A stretch of 64,000 nt of DNA, taken from NCBI RefSeq assembly GCF_003325375.1, contig NZ_CP030862.1, positions 4,219,501 through 4,283,500 of the forward strand, given 5' to 3'. Every line of letters starts with the position of its first letter. Within the stretch, counting starts at the first letter, position 1. The notes beneath the pieces were generated by a model. The model worked only from the letters and a program-made list of their open reading frames with translations, made no database searches and had not been told where the DNA came from. The stretch is from Streptomyces globosus (lineage in GTDB: Bacteria > Actinomycetota > Actinomycetes > Streptomycetales > Streptomycetaceae). This document shows positions 52,854-61,719 of the stretch, one piece after another. The position numbers and the translations under genes are program-made.

Positions 52854-53237
52854 TCAGCGCCGGCGGAGCTGGTCGAGTTCGCGCCGGTCCCGCTTGGTCG
52901 GCCGGCCCGTACCGCGGTCGCGGATGCCGACCGCGGCCGCCTCGACGGGCGTCGGAGGCGGCGGGCTGTTGTCGACGAAGCACTCGGCGGCCACCGGCGC
53001 GCCCACCCGCTTCGTCACCGGCCGCCGGACCACCACGATCCGCTCGCGGCCCGCGTGGAAGAGGCGTACCTCGTCCCCCGCCTTCACCGACTGCGCGGGC
53101 TTGGCCCGCTCGCCGTTGACCTTCACATGGCCCGCGCGGCACGCGGTCGCCGCGATCGAGCGGGTCTTCGTCAGCCGGACGGACCAGATCCAGGCGTCCA
53201 CCCGGGCCGTCCCCGATTCGGTTGCTCCCTCTGCCAT
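52854..53237 (-). CDS. S4-domain RNA-binding protein (Hsp15-like)
   Basis: A 127-residue protein with an S4 RNA-binding fold at the N-terminus: RVDAWIWSVRLTKTRSIAAT, CRAGHVKVNGERAKPAQSVK and GDEVRLFHAGRERIVVVRRP. A basic tail follows (RDRGTGRPTKRDRRELDQL). It resembles the heat-shock Hsp15 family that binds stalled 50S subunits. The start is ATG 53237. It is divergent from the molybdenum-related regulator gene. Confidence 0.85.
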   Translation of the reverse strand: MAEGATESGTARVDAWIWSVRLTKTRSIAATACRAGHVKVNGERAKPAQSVKAGDEVRLFHAGRERIVVVRRPVTKRVGAPVAAECFVDNSPPPPTPVEAAAVGIRDRGTGRPTKRDRRELDQLRRR

Positions 53238-53334
53238 GGCACGACTCTAGCGAGGGGAGGCCCGGAAACCGGAACGAGTTTCGGCGGATGCCACAACCCC
53301 TGCCGCATCTGCCATGCAGTTCATCCGAAGACAA

Positions 53335-53364
53335 TTGCAGATGCGCCACTAGTGCGCCTACCGT
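53335..53364 (+). promoter_or_regulatory. Candidate promoter for a leaderless TOBE-regulator transcript
   Basis: TTGCAG (53335-53340) and TACCGT (53359-53364) are 18 bases apart. The expected start of transcription, about seven bases later, coincides with the ATG at 53372. The spacer carries the palindrome CACTAGTG (53347-53354), a possible operator. Confidence 0.5.
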
Positions 53365-53371
53365 GTCGCAC

Positions 53372-53767
53372 ATGCAGACCTACACCATCGGCCAGGCGGC
53401 GCGCCTGCCGGGCGTCAGCCCGGACACGGCCCGCCGCCGGGCCGACGCCGGCCGGGTCGCGACCCACCGCGACCCCGCCGGCCGACGGGTGATCGGCGGC
53501 CGCGACCTGGCCGCCTTCGCCGTCGAGGCGGGCCAGGGCGCCGCCGCCGAGGACGGCGCACCGCACACCTCGGCCCGCAACGCCTTCCCCGGCATCGTCA
53601 CCGCCGTGCGGCTCGGCGACGTCGCCGCCCGGATCGGGATACAGGCCGGCCTGCACCGCATCGTCTCGCTGCTCACCCGGGAGGCCGTCGCCGAACCCGG
53701 CCTGGCCGTCGGCCGGCGGGCCACCGCCCGCGTGAAGTCCACCAGCGTCCACATCGACCGCGCCTGA
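53372..53767 (+). CDS. HTH-TOBE (molybdate-binding) regulator-like protein
   Basis: A 131-residue protein. The N-terminal MerR/excisionase-like helix-turn-helix (YTIGQAARLPGVSPDTARRR, then DPAGRRVIGGRDLAAFA) is followed by a TOBE/Mop-type molybdate-binding domain (SARNAFPGIVTAVRLGDVAA, then SLLTREAVAEPGLAVGRRAT and VKSTSVHID). It probably senses molybdate or tungstate and controls the modA-modBC genes downstream. There is no ribosome site before the ATG, and the promoter position suggests a leaderless transcript. Confidence 0.85.
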   Translation: MQTYTIGQAARLPGVSPDTARRRADAGRVATHRDPAGRRVIGGRDLAAFAVEAGQGAAAEDGAPHTSARNAFPGIVTAVRLGDVAARIGIQAGLHRIVSLLTREAVAEPGLAVGRRATARVKSTSVHIDRA

Positions 53768-53894
53768 CCCGCCCGCGGCGCCTGCGAGAGGCCCGCCCGT
53801 ACGCCCCACCGCCCCGCTCCGCCGTCCCCGGCGCGGGTCGCCATCCCGCGGCCGGCACCGCCCGCCCGCCGCAGATCCGACCGAGGAGCACCGC

Positions 53895-54704
53895 ATGCCC
53901 CCCGCCCCCCAGCGCCGCACCGCCCCGGCCGCGGCAGTCCTGGCCGCCGTCCTGCTGCCCGCCCTGACCGCCTGCGGCGGCAGCACCGACAGCGGGGCCG
54001 GCAGCCCGGCCGTCTCCGGCCCGGCGTCCGCCCCCGGCGCGGCGCACCTCACCGTCCTGGCCGCATCCTCCCTCACCGACGTGTTCAAGACCGCCGGTGC
54101 GGCCTACGAGAAGGCCCGCCCGGGCACCCGGGTCACCTTCTCCTTCGCCGGGTCCCAGGAGCTTGCCGCCCAGGTCAGGCAGGGCGCTCCCGCGGACGTG
54201 CTCGTCACCGCCGACACCAGGACGATGGACGGCCTCGCCGCCGAGACCGGCAGCCCCTCGGTCATCGCGAGGAACCGCCTGGTCATCGCCACGGGCAAGG
54301 GCAACCCGTTCAAGATCGGAGGGCTGAAGGACCTCGCCGACAGCAAGGTCAAGGTGGTGCTCGCGGCGCCCGAGGTCCCGGTCGGCCGCTACAGCCGACG
54401 GATCCTCGACGCGCAGCAGGTACGGGTGGCGCCCGTCTCCGAGGAGCCCAACGTCCGCGCGGTGCTCGCAAAGGTCGAACTCGGCGAGGCCGACGCCGGC
54501 CTCGTCTACCAGACGGATGCCGCCAAGTCCGCCGACAAGGTGGCGACAGTGGACATCCCGGACGGGCAGAACGCCGTCGCCTCCTACCCGGCCGCTGCGC
54601 TCAGGCAGTCGAGGAACGCTGCGGCCGCCGCCGCGTTCACCGCCTGGCTGAGCGGCCCGGAAGCGCAGAAGATCTTCCAGGACGCCGGCTTCCAGAAGCC
54701 GTGA
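53895..54704 (+). CDS. modA: Molybdate ABC transporter substrate-binding lipoprotein
   Basis: A 269-residue exported lipoprotein. The signal peptide ends in a lipobox, LPALTACGG (Cys about 27). The mature protein has the ModA pattern: LTVLAASSLTDVFKTAGAAY (oxyanion-binding serines), FSFAGSQELAAQVRQGAPAD, VLVTADTRTMDGLAAE, VPVGRYSRRIL and ELGEADAGLVYQTDAA. It captures molybdate outside the cell for the ModBC fusion encoded 52 bases downstream. ATG 53895 follows GGAG. Confidence 0.95.
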   Translation: MPPAPQRRTAPAAAVLAAVLLPALTACGGSTDSGAGSPAVSGPASAPGAAHLTVLAASSLTDVFKTAGAAYEKARPGTRVTFSFAGSQELAAQVRQGAPADVLVTADTRTMDGLAAETGSPSVIARNRLVIATGKGNPFKIGGLKDLADSKVKVVLAAPEVPVGRYSRRILDAQQVRVAPVSEEPNVRAVLAKVELGEADAGLVYQTDAAKSADKVATVDIPDGQNAVASYPAAALRQSRNAAAAAAFTAWLSGPEAQKIFQDAGFQKP

Positions 54705-54756
54705 CCGCCGCCGGCCGGCCCGCCGCCCCCGTGCCCGAACGCCCGAGCCAGGAACC

Positions 54757-56688
54757 ATGAGCAGACACCGCACCCTCCGCACCCGGCCGCCCGTGGCGCT
54801 GGCGCTGCCCGCGCTGCTCGCCGTCGCGTTCCTGCTGCTGCCCCTCGCCGGGATCCTCGTCCGCACGCCCTGGTCCGAGCTCGGCAGCCACCTCGGCAGC
54901 CCCGGCGTCCTCGAAGCGCTGCGGCTCTCGCTCGTCGTGTCGTTCTGGGCGCTGGGCCTGTCGCTCCTGCTGGGGGTGCCGCTGGCGTGGCTGCTGGCCC
55001 GCGTCGACTTCAGGGGCAAGGCCTTCGTGCGGTCGCTGGTGCTGCTCCCGATGGTGCTGCCGCCGACCGTGGGCGGTGTGGCACTGCTGCTCGCCTTCGG
55101 GCGGCGCGGGCTGCTCGGGCCCTGGCTGGAGGAGTCCTTCGGCATCACCCTGCCGTTCCACACGTCGGGCGCGGTGCTCGCGGCCACGTTCGTCGCCATG
55201 CCGTTCCTGGTGATCAGCCTCGAAGGCGCACTCGGCGGACTGCGGCCGAGCTACGAGGAGACCGCCGCCTCCCTGGGGGCCTCGCCGGTCCGCGTGTTCT
55301 TCACCGTCACCCTCCCCATGGCGGGCCCGGGACTCGTGGCCGGGGCAGCACTGACATGGGCCCGCGCGCTGGGCGAGTTCGGCGCGACCATCACCTTCGC
55401 GGGCAACCTGCCCGGCACCACCCAGACCCTGCCCCTCCAGGTCTACCTGCTGCTCCAGGACCGGCCCGAGGCGGCGACGTCCGTCTCGCTGCTGCTGCTG
55501 GCGATCGCCATGGCCGTGCTGATCGCCCTGCGGGGGCGCTGGTCGGGCACCCCGCTCCCCCGCCGCCGGCCGGCGCCGCAGCCGCCGGAGGACGCCGCGC
55601 CGCAGGCGCCGTACGAGGCCGGGGAGGCGCCCGCGGTCCCGAGCAACGGCGGACGCTGGCCCCTGCACGCCGCGGTCACCGGGTACACCGAGCTCACCCT
55701 GGACGCCGCCCCCGGCACCACCATCGCCGTCGTCGGCGAGAACGGCGCCGGCAAGACGACCCTGCTGCGCGCCCTCCTCGGGCTGACGCCGCGCGCCGAA
55801 GCCGAACTGCGGCTCGGCGACGCCGACGTCACGGCCCTGCCCCCGCACCGCCGCCGGGTCGCCTGGGTCCCCCAGGACGGGGCGCTGTTCCCGCACCTGA
55901 GCGCCCTGGCCAACACCGCGTACGGGCTGCGGGCACACGGAATGCCGCGGGCGGAGGCCCGGCGGGAGGCCCGGCGGTGGCTGGAGCGGCTCGGCGTCGG
56001 CGACCTCGCCGGCCGCAGGCCCGGCCAGCTGTCCGGCGGCCAGGCCCAGCGGGTGGCGCTCGCCCGGGCGCTCGCCGCCCGGCCGCGGCTGCTGCTGCTC
56101 GACGAGCCGCTGGCCGCCCTCGACCAGGCGACCCGGGCCCGCGTACGGCACACGCTGCGCGCGCACCTGGCCGGGTTCGGCGGGGTGTGCCTGCTGGTGA
56201 CGCACGATCCCGTCGAGGCGGTGTCGCTGGCCGACCGGGTGCTCGTCCTGGCCGGCGGGCGGACCCTGCAGGACGCGCCGCCCGCCGAGGTGGCCCGGCA
56301 TCCGCGGTCGCCGTGGGTGGCGCGGATGCTGGGCCGGAACGCCTGGCAGGGGACCGCGTCCGCCGAGGGGCTCGCGCTGCCCGGAGGGGGCCGGCTGGTG
56401 GTGGCCGAGACGCTGCCCGCCGGGGTTCCGGCGCTCGCCGTCATCGGGCCGGAGGCGGTGTCGGTGCACCGCGAACGGCCCGCCGGCAGCCCGCGCAACG
56501 TGTGGCCGGGCACGGTACGGGAGATCACCTCGGTCGGCAGCCGGCTCCGCGTGCTCGTCGCCTCGCCTGGCGTGCCCGACCTGGTCGCGGAGATCACCCC
56601 GGACGCGGCCGCCGAGCTGGGACTGGCCGACGGGGCTCAGGTGTGGACGAGCGTCAAGGCCACGGAGGCGACGCTCGTCGGCCTGTGA
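54757..56688 (+). CDS. ModBC fusion: molybdate permease + ATPase with TOBE domain
   Basis: A 643-residue fusion. Residues 1-260 are a ModB-type permease with about five to six membrane segments and the cytoplasmic EAA loop (EGALGGLRPSYEETAASLGA). A short hydrophilic linker (about 268-300) precedes an ABC ATPase: Walker A GENGAGKTTLL, Q-loop in VAWVPQDGALFPHL, signature QLSGGQAQRVALARAL, Walker B LLLLDEPLAALDQ and switch histidine in LVTHDPVEAVSLA. The last 130 residues are a TOBE/Mop-like domain (WPGTVREITSVGSRLRVLVA). All catalytic residues are present. Such modBC fusions occur in actinobacteria. The start is ATG 54757 with AGGAA upstream. Confidence 0.9.
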   Translation: MSRHRTLRTRPPVALALPALLAVAFLLLPLAGILVRTPWSELGSHLGSPGVLEALRLSLVVSFWALGLSLLLGVPLAWLLARVDFRGKAFVRSLVLLPMVLPPTVGGVALLLAFGRRGLLGPWLEESFGITLPFHTSGAVLAATFVAMPFLVISLEGALGGLRPSYEETAASLGASPVRVFFTVTLPMAGPGLVAGAALTWARALGEFGATITFAGNLPGTTQTLPLQVYLLLQDRPEAATSVSLLLLAIAMAVLIALRGRWSGTPLPRRRPAPQPPEDAAPQAPYEAGEAPAVPSNGGRWPLHAAVTGYTELTLDAAPGTTIAVVGENGAGKTTLLRALLGLTPRAEAELRLGDADVTALPPHRRRVAWVPQDGALFPHLSALANTAYGLRAHGMPRAEARREARRWLERLGVGDLAGRRPGQLSGGQAQRVALARALAARPRLLLLDEPLAALDQATRARVRHTLRAHLAGFGGVCLLVTHDPVEAVSLADRVLVLAGGRTLQDAPPAEVARHPRSPWVARMLGRNAWQGTASAEGLALPGGGRLVVAETLPAGVPALAVIGPEAVSVHRERPAGSPRNVWPGTVREITSVGSRLRVLVASPGVPDLVAEITPDAAAELGLADGAQVWTSVKATEATLVGL

Positions 56689-56705
56689 CGCGCCGGCGGC
56701 CGCCG

Positions 56706-57209
56706 TCAGGCGGTGATGCGGGCGGTGAGGGCGTCCAGGTTGGCCAGCGCGCGCTCGACGCGCTCCTCCACGGTGAGTGTCTCCTCGTACGTGCGGGTGC
56801 GCAGCTTGGGCAGCCGCTTGCCGCGCAGGTACAGGGAGCAGGCGAGGTCGGCGCAGACGTACGAGCCGACGGTGTTGCCGTCGCGGCCGCGGGCGCCCGC
56901 AAGGGGGGCGACGAGCAGGGACACGCCGGAGGCGGCGTGCGCGGTCAGGCAGATCTGGCAGACGCTGGACCTGACGGCGCTGGTGCGGTGGGTGACCGGG
57001 ACGCGGAGGCCTATGCCGACGGCGGCCCCGTCGGCGCCGGGGCGCACGAGGTAGGCGCGCAGCGGGGCTGCGGGATCGACCCAGCCGAGGAAGTCGAGGT
57101 CCTCCCAGGGGAGTTCGCCGAAGTCCGGCGGGAGCTTCAGCCGCGAGGCCTCGCCCTTGGTGCAGTTCACGAAGGACGCGCGGATCTGCTTCTCGGTGAG
57201 TGGTTCCAT
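56706..57209 (-). CDS. FBP-domain (EF-G-binding, treble-clef zinc finger) protein
   Basis: A 167-residue protein matching the FBP/FusB-type C-terminal treble-clef domain. Two zinc cysteine pairs are seen (VCQICLTAH and VCADLACSLY) around a GVSLLVAPLAGARGRDGNTV loop, with TEKQIRASFVNCTKGEASRL and PWEDLDFLGWVDP before them. FusB-type proteins bind EF-G and release it from ribosomes, protecting against fusidic acid; resistance is not implied for this chromosomal homologue. The start is ATG 57209. The fold-back element lies 42 bases upstream. Confidence 0.85.
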   Translation of the reverse strand: MEPLTEKQIRASFVNCTKGEASRLKLPPDFGELPWEDLDFLGWVDPAAPLRAYLVRPGADGAAVGIGLRVPVTHRTSAVRSSVCQICLTAHAASGVSLLVAPLAGARGRDGNTVGSYVCADLACSLYLRGKRLPKLRTRTYEETLTVEERVERALANLDALTARITA

Positions 57210-57250
57210 GGGAGGCCACGGTACGTGGCCATGGCAATGATCTTCATCCG

Positions 57251-57423
57251 GATTAGGGCCTGTATTGAGTTGCCCCGTGGAGCAAGGAGTGGCGTTCGGT
57301 GCGTGCCCTCGGTGTGCGGGACGAATGTCCTCGTAGCTCCGCTACGAGGACATTCGGCTCGTGCGCCGAGGGTGCGTGCCGGGCGTCGCGACGCCGCGGG
57401 GCAACTCAATACAGGCCCTAATC
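57251..57423. mobile_element. 173-bp fold-back element (MITE-like)
   Basis: The ends are a perfect 27-bp terminal inverted repeat (57251-57277 and 57397-57423; outer part GATTAGGGCC / GGCCCTAATC). The centre is a 16-bp perfect hairpin (CGAATGTCCTCGTAGC at 57322-57337, loop TCC, partner at 57341-57356), and the segments between are partly complementary, so the whole element folds on itself. A TA dinucleotide flanks GGGCC...GGCCC on both sides (57254-57255, 57419-57420), as expected for TA-targeting (IS630/mariner-like) elements, though it is embedded in the inverted repeat. It has no coding capacity. Its base composition is visibly less GC-rich than its surroundings. Confidence 0.7.
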
Positions 57424-57460
57424 GCGCCGTCCCGCGGGGCCGCGCCTTCCGGGGCCTGTT

Positions 57461-59530
57461 TCACGGGCCGGCCGGGTGCTCGGGGACGGCGAACTCGCAC
57501 CACACGCACTTGCCTCCGCCCCGGGGCTCCACACCCCAGTCCTGCGCCAGCTCCTCCACCAGCAGCAGGCCGCGCCCCGAGACGGACCAGTCGCCGGCCT
57601 GGCGGCGGTGCGGCAGGGCGCTGCTGGAGTCCTCGACCTCGATCCGGATGCGGCCCTCGGCGGTCATGCGGAGGCCGACGTGGCCCCCGCCGTCGGTGTG
57701 GACGAGGGCGTTGGTGATCAGCTCGTCCGCCGCCAGCTCGATCTCGTCCGTCAGCTCGCGGGCGCCCCAGGCCGCCGCGGCCGCCCGGATCAGGTGCCGG
57801 GCCGTCGACGGGCCCTGCGGGTCCCCGGGCGCGAGGCGCAGCCGCAGGGGGCCGCCGCCGCGCGGCGTGGGCGTGCCGCGGCGGCGCAGCAGGAGCAGGG
57901 CCATGTCGCCGCGCGCGCCCGGGTCGCCGGTCGGGTCGCACAGGACGTCGGCCAGCTCCTCCACGTCGGCGGGGCCGGTGCTGACGGCCCGTACGAGGTC
58001 GCGCATGCCGGCGGCCCGGTCGGCGCCGTGCCGTTCCAGGAGGCCGTCGGTGCACAGCACGAGCGTGTCGCCGGGGTGCAGTTCGACGCTGGTGACGGGG
58101 TAGCCGGTGCCGGCCCCCGGCTGCTCGTCCCGCGGCGCGCCCAGCGGCGGCCCCCCGGCCACGGGGACGGTGTGGCAGCTGCCGTCACCGCGCCGGACCA
58201 GCGGGTCGTGGTGCGCGGCCCGGACCATGCGCAGCATGCCGGTGGCGAGGTCCAGCTCCGCGTAGGTGCAGGCCGCCAGGCGGTCGGTGGCCAGGTCGTG
58301 GAGGAAGGCGGAGGCCCGCGCCATGGCGGTGTCGGGGGTGTGGCCCTCGGCGGCGTACGCGCGCAGCACGATCCGCAGCTGGCCCATGACTGCGGCCGCG
58401 TCGGTGTCGTGCCCCTCGACGTCGCCGATCATCACGCCGACGCGGCCCTCGCCGAGCGGGACGACGTCGTACCAGTCGCCGCCGATCTTCCGCCCCATCC
58501 GCGCGGCCCGGTAGCGGACGGCGATCCTGGTGCCGGGGACGTCGGGGATCCGGCGGGGCAGCATGGCCCGCTGCAGGCCCTCCGCGAGGTCGTGCTCCTG
58601 CTCGAACAGGATGGCGCGCTGGAGGCTCTGCGCGATGCCGCTGCCGAGCGCGACGAGCAGGTTGCGCTCCTCGGCGGTGAAGTCGCCCTCCCGCCGGTAG
58701 AGCAGGCCGAGCGCGCCGATGGCCCGGCCCTGCGCGATCAGCGGCAGGTAGACGCCGCTGTGGACGGCCAGCGGCTCGATGTACGGCCACAGGTCGGGGA
58801 ACCGGAGCCGGAACTCGTCGCGGGAGGCGATGAAGACCGGCTGGAGGCTGCGGACGGCCTCGCTCATCGGGAAGCGGGCCTCGATGCGGGTGTACTCGAT
58901 CTCCGGGACGTAGGTGCCGAGCCGGCCCTCGGCGACGAGGTGGATGCGCCCCCCGTCGACGATGCCGAGCATCACGCTGACGGCCCCGAGGTGGCCGAGG
59001 GCCTCCGGGTCCTTCAGCACGTCGGTGACGTCGTTGACGGTGCGGGCATGCGCGAGGATCGCCGTGGTCCGCTCGACGACGCCCGTCATCCGGCGGCGGC
59101 CCTCGTCGCGGTCCCCGCCGGCCCCGGACTCGCGGGGGTCGTGGGCGGCGTCGCGGATGATCCCGATGATCCGGTACGGGCGGCCGCCGGGCTCGCGCAG
59201 GATGTGCCCCTGGATGTGGGTCCAGGCGGCGGTGCCGTTGCGGCGGCGCCGCCGGACGTACGCCCCGTAGTGGCTGCGCCCGTCCTTGAGGGCCTGTGCC
59301 ACGCGGGCGTCGAGGCGGGCCTCCTCCGGGGGCGCGAGGCGGACGCGCAGCCCGGCCGGGGTGCCGTTGAACTCGTCCGCTCGCAGGCCCAGGACCTCGA
59401 GGGCGGTTTCGTCCAGGTGCATCCGCCCGCTGTCGAGGTCCCAGTCGAAGGTGCCCATGTGGTTGAGCGCGAGGCTGGTGTCCGGCCGCGCCGGCCACTG
59501 GACCTCGGGGCTCGGTCGCCTTTCGGCCAT
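57461..59530 (-). CDS. PAS-GAF-SpoIIE-HATPase sensor phosphatase/kinase
   Basis: A 689-residue four-domain protein similar in layout to Streptomyces OsaC-type regulators. A PAS domain (about 20-130: HMGTFDWDLDSGRMHLDETA, WTHIQGHILREPGGRPYRII) is followed by a GAF domain (about 155-310: GVYLPLIAQGRAIGALGLLY) and a SpoIIE/PP2C domain (about 330-545: LQRAMLPRRIPD, IGGDWYDVVPLGEGRVGVMI, GDVEGHDTDAAAVMGQL, LCTDGLLERHGADRAAGM, RGDMALLLL). At the C-terminus is a HATPase_c anti-sigma-kinase-like domain (about 560-680: ELTDEIELAADELITNALVH, SGRGLLLVEELAQDWGVE). It could both phosphorylate and dephosphorylate partner-switch proteins. The start is ATG 59530. Confidence 0.9.
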   Translation of the reverse strand: MAERRPSPEVQWPARPDTSLALNHMGTFDWDLDSGRMHLDETALEVLGLRADEFNGTPAGLRVRLAPPEEARLDARVAQALKDGRSHYGAYVRRRRRNGTAAWTHIQGHILREPGGRPYRIIGIIRDAAHDPRESGAGGDRDEGRRRMTGVVERTTAILAHARTVNDVTDVLKDPEALGHLGAVSVMLGIVDGGRIHLVAEGRLGTYVPEIEYTRIEARFPMSEAVRSLQPVFIASRDEFRLRFPDLWPYIEPLAVHSGVYLPLIAQGRAIGALGLLYRREGDFTAEERNLLVALGSGIAQSLQRAILFEQEHDLAEGLQRAMLPRRIPDVPGTRIAVRYRAARMGRKIGGDWYDVVPLGEGRVGVMIGDVEGHDTDAAAVMGQLRIVLRAYAAEGHTPDTAMARASAFLHDLATDRLAACTYAELDLATGMLRMVRAAHHDPLVRRGDGSCHTVPVAGGPPLGAPRDEQPGAGTGYPVTSVELHPGDTLVLCTDGLLERHGADRAAGMRDLVRAVSTGPADVEELADVLCDPTGDPGARGDMALLLLRRRGTPTPRGGGPLRLRLAPGDPQGPSTARHLIRAAAAAWGARELTDEIELAADELITNALVHTDGGGHVGLRMTAEGRIRIEVEDSSSALPHRRQAGDWSVSGRGLLLVEELAQDWGVEPRGGGKCVWCEFAVPEHPAGP

Positions 59531-59592
59531 GCTGCCAGGGTCTCACCGATCGGCGCCGCGCGCGGGGATCCGCGCGGCGCGACAATCCGGGT

Positions 59593-60066
59593 ATGGAAGA
59601 TCCCCGGGTGGTCGTGGAGCGTGAGGTGGCCGCTCCTGCGGAGCGCGTGTGGCGGGCGCTGACGGACCTGGAGGCGATGCCGCGGGTTCTGTCGGGCGTG
59701 GAGGCGGTCGAGGTGCTCACCCCGGGCCCGTTCGGGGTGGACACCCGGTGGCGGGAGACCCGCCGCATGTTCGGCTCACGGGCGACGGAGGAGATGCGGG
59801 TCAGCGTGTGCGAGGCGCCGCGCCGCTACGTCGCCGAGGCCTTCAACGCGGGGATGCGCTACGAGTCGGAGTTCCGGGTGGAGGAGCGGGCGCCGGGGCG
59901 GAGCGTCGTCCGGATGGCGTTCTCGGCGTCGCCCGCATCGGGCGGGAAGCCGCCCGGCGTGTTCCTGCGCCTGCTGAACCGGCTGGGGACGCGGGCGGCC
60001 GCCCGGGCGGTCGCGAGGGACCTGGCGGACGTGGCCGCGGCCGTCGAGACGGCCGGTCCCGGCTGA
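59593..60066 (+). CDS. SRPBCC (START/Bet v1-like) family protein
   Basis: A 157-residue single-domain protein with the polyketide-cyclase/SRPBCC helix-grip fold: VVVEREVAAPAERVWRALTD, LEAMPRVLSGVEAVEVLTPG, RRYVAEAFNAGMRYESEFRV and a long C-terminal helix (GTRAAARAVARDLADVAAAV). These proteins bind hydrophobic ligands; no specific ligand can be proposed. The start is ATG 59593. It is divergent from the sensor phosphatase. Confidence 0.8.
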   Translation: MEDPRVVVEREVAAPAERVWRALTDLEAMPRVLSGVEAVEVLTPGPFGVDTRWRETRRMFGSRATEEMRVSVCEAPRRYVAEAFNAGMRYESEFRVEERAPGRSVVRMAFSASPASGGKPPGVFLRLLNRLGTRAAARAVARDLADVAAAVETAGPG

Positions 60067-60095
60067 CGTCCGCCCCGGCCGGGACGGTCGCCGTG

Positions 60096-61469
60096 TCAGG
60101 GCGCCGGGGTGGGAGACGTCGGCGGCGGGGAGGCCGGGGTCGGACCCGCCGGGGTGGGTGTCGGCTCGTACGGCTCGGTCGGCTCCTGGGAGGGGACGGG
60201 GGTCAGGCGGACGGAGGCCGTCGGGGTGGCGGAGCCGGGCTCCGTCGAGGGGGTGACGGCCCGGGACGGGGTACCGGTCCCGGTGGGGGCGGGGGTGGGG
60301 GTGGCCGTTGCGGTCGGGGTGGCCGGGGTCGCCGTTGCGGTCGGGGTGGGCGGGGCCGGAGGGGGCGTCGGCGGGGTCGGGCCGCCTGTGGGGGTCGCCG
60401 TGGCGGCCGGGCTGCGGGTGGGGTCCAGTCCGGGCGGGACGGGCGGCGGGGGGACGGGCCGGTCCGGGTCCTTGGCGCCGCCGGCCGGACGCTGGTACCA
60501 GCGTCCGTCGCGCGCGTCGTAGAACGTGATCTTGTTGATGACGACGACCGTCGGCCTGATCACCACCGTCTCCTGCGGCCGGTACGCCGCCCAGGGCTGC
60601 CCGAAGCGCCGCGAGTCCGGCTTCAGCGCGACCGGCTGGTCCAGCGGGTTGCCGCACGCGCAGCGCACCCGCGGCACGCCGTGGTCGTCGACGAGGACCG
60701 CCGTACCGGCCTGGAGCACCGCCTGGTACGGCGTGGGACGGCCGTCCTCGTAGCCGTGGTTGGTGACCCGTGTGTCGACGCGCAGGGTGACGGCGGTCAG
60801 CGAGCGCAGGAAGCCGGGGACCTCGGCAGGCCGGATGCCGAGGGCCTCGGCGAAGGCCGCGTTCTTGGCCGGTTCCGCGGACAGGGTGCGCACCTGCTTC
60901 TCGATGTCGCAGCTTGCCGTGTCGCGGGTGCCGCCGTACAGGCCCGGGGACGCGCCCGTGAGGGAGCGGGTCGTGACGGTGCCGGTGGCGGGAGGCCGGT
61001 CCGGGGCGTCCCCGGACGGCGCGGGGCTTTCGGCGGCGCCGGCCGGGACGGTCGCCGTGGACTCGGTGAAGGGCGCCCTGCCCTGCGCGGAGGCCGGTTC
61101 GAGGAACAGCTCGCCGCCCGTCGCGGACGGTACGCCGCCCGGCCGGGTCAGCACCACCGCGAGCACGACGGCCGCGGCGAGCGCCGCGACGGCGCCGGCC
61201 ACTACGGGCAGGCGCCACCGGGGGCGCCGGGGGCCTCCGGGCGGGCCCGGAGTGCTCGGCGGCTCACCGCCGCCCGGACCGCCGGCTCCCCCGCCGCCCG
61301 GCGGGGGACCCCCGGATGGCGGGCCGCCGGGGGCGGACCCGCCGGCCACCGTCGGGGGGCCGGAGGCCCGGCCGCCGGAGAGCGGTCCGGCCGGCGGGCC
61401 GGCGGGCGGCCCGGAGGGCGGGCCGCCGGGGCGGTCCGAGGGCGGTGTGCCGGAAGGCTGCGTGGTCAC
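60096..61469 (-). CDS. Proline-rich membrane-anchored protein (DUF6777-like)
   Basis: A 457-residue protein. The first 85 residues are glycine/proline-rich and cytoplasmic in character. A single membrane helix follows (about 87-108, LPVVAGAVAALAAAVVLAVV). The extracellular domain (about 120-340) contains PGLYGGTRDTASCDIEKQVR, VTLRVDTRVTNHGYEDGRPT, GTAVLVDDHGVPRVRCACGN with a cysteine pair, and INKITFYDARDGRWYQ. The last 115 residues are a low-complexity threonine/proline/alanine tail likely to span the wall. I believe this is the Streptomyces DUF6777 family, but this is from memory. The function is unknown. The start is GTG 61469. Confidence 0.7.
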   Translation of the reverse strand: MTTQPSGTPPSDRPGGPPSGPPAGPPAGPLSGGRASGPPTVAGGSAPGGPPSGGPPPGGGGAGGPGGGEPPSTPGPPGGPRRPRWRLPVVAGAVAALAAAVVLAVVLTRPGGVPSATGGELFLEPASAQGRAPFTESTATVPAGAAESPAPSGDAPDRPPATGTVTTRSLTGASPGLYGGTRDTASCDIEKQVRTLSAEPAKNAAFAEALGIRPAEVPGFLRSLTAVTLRVDTRVTNHGYEDGRPTPYQAVLQAGTAVLVDDHGVPRVRCACGNPLDQPVALKPDSRRFGQPWAAYRPQETVVIRPTVVVINKITFYDARDGRWYQRPAGGAKDPDRPVPPPPVPPGLDPTRSPAATATPTGGPTPPTPPPAPPTPTATATPATPTATATPTPAPTGTGTPSRAVTPSTEPGSATPTASVRLTPVPSQEPTEPYEPTPTPAGPTPASPPPTSPTPAP

Positions 61470-61719
61470 GGGCGCTCCAGTGCCGGGCGCTTGCGACCCG
61501 GCCCCCGGCCGGCCGCCGGGGCCGCCGGTGTCGGGGCGGAGTCGGGGGCGGGCTCGCGGCGGGGTCGGGTCCGAGGCGGGTCGGGATCGGTACGGGGCCG
61601 CCGGTGTCGGGGGCGCGGTCGCCGGGACGGGCCGATCGCGGGGGTGCGGCCACTCCTGCGGACCATTGTGTGCGGCCTCCCGGTGGTGGCCGCAAGCCGG
61701 GACTGCCTACGGTGGCGCT

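Noticed and set aside
60300..60420. Possible CRISPR or regulatory repeat (GTCGGGGTGGCC-type units)
   Set aside because: The repeats encode the Thr/Pro/Ala tail of the membrane-anchored protein. Spacing is irregular and there are no unique spacers.
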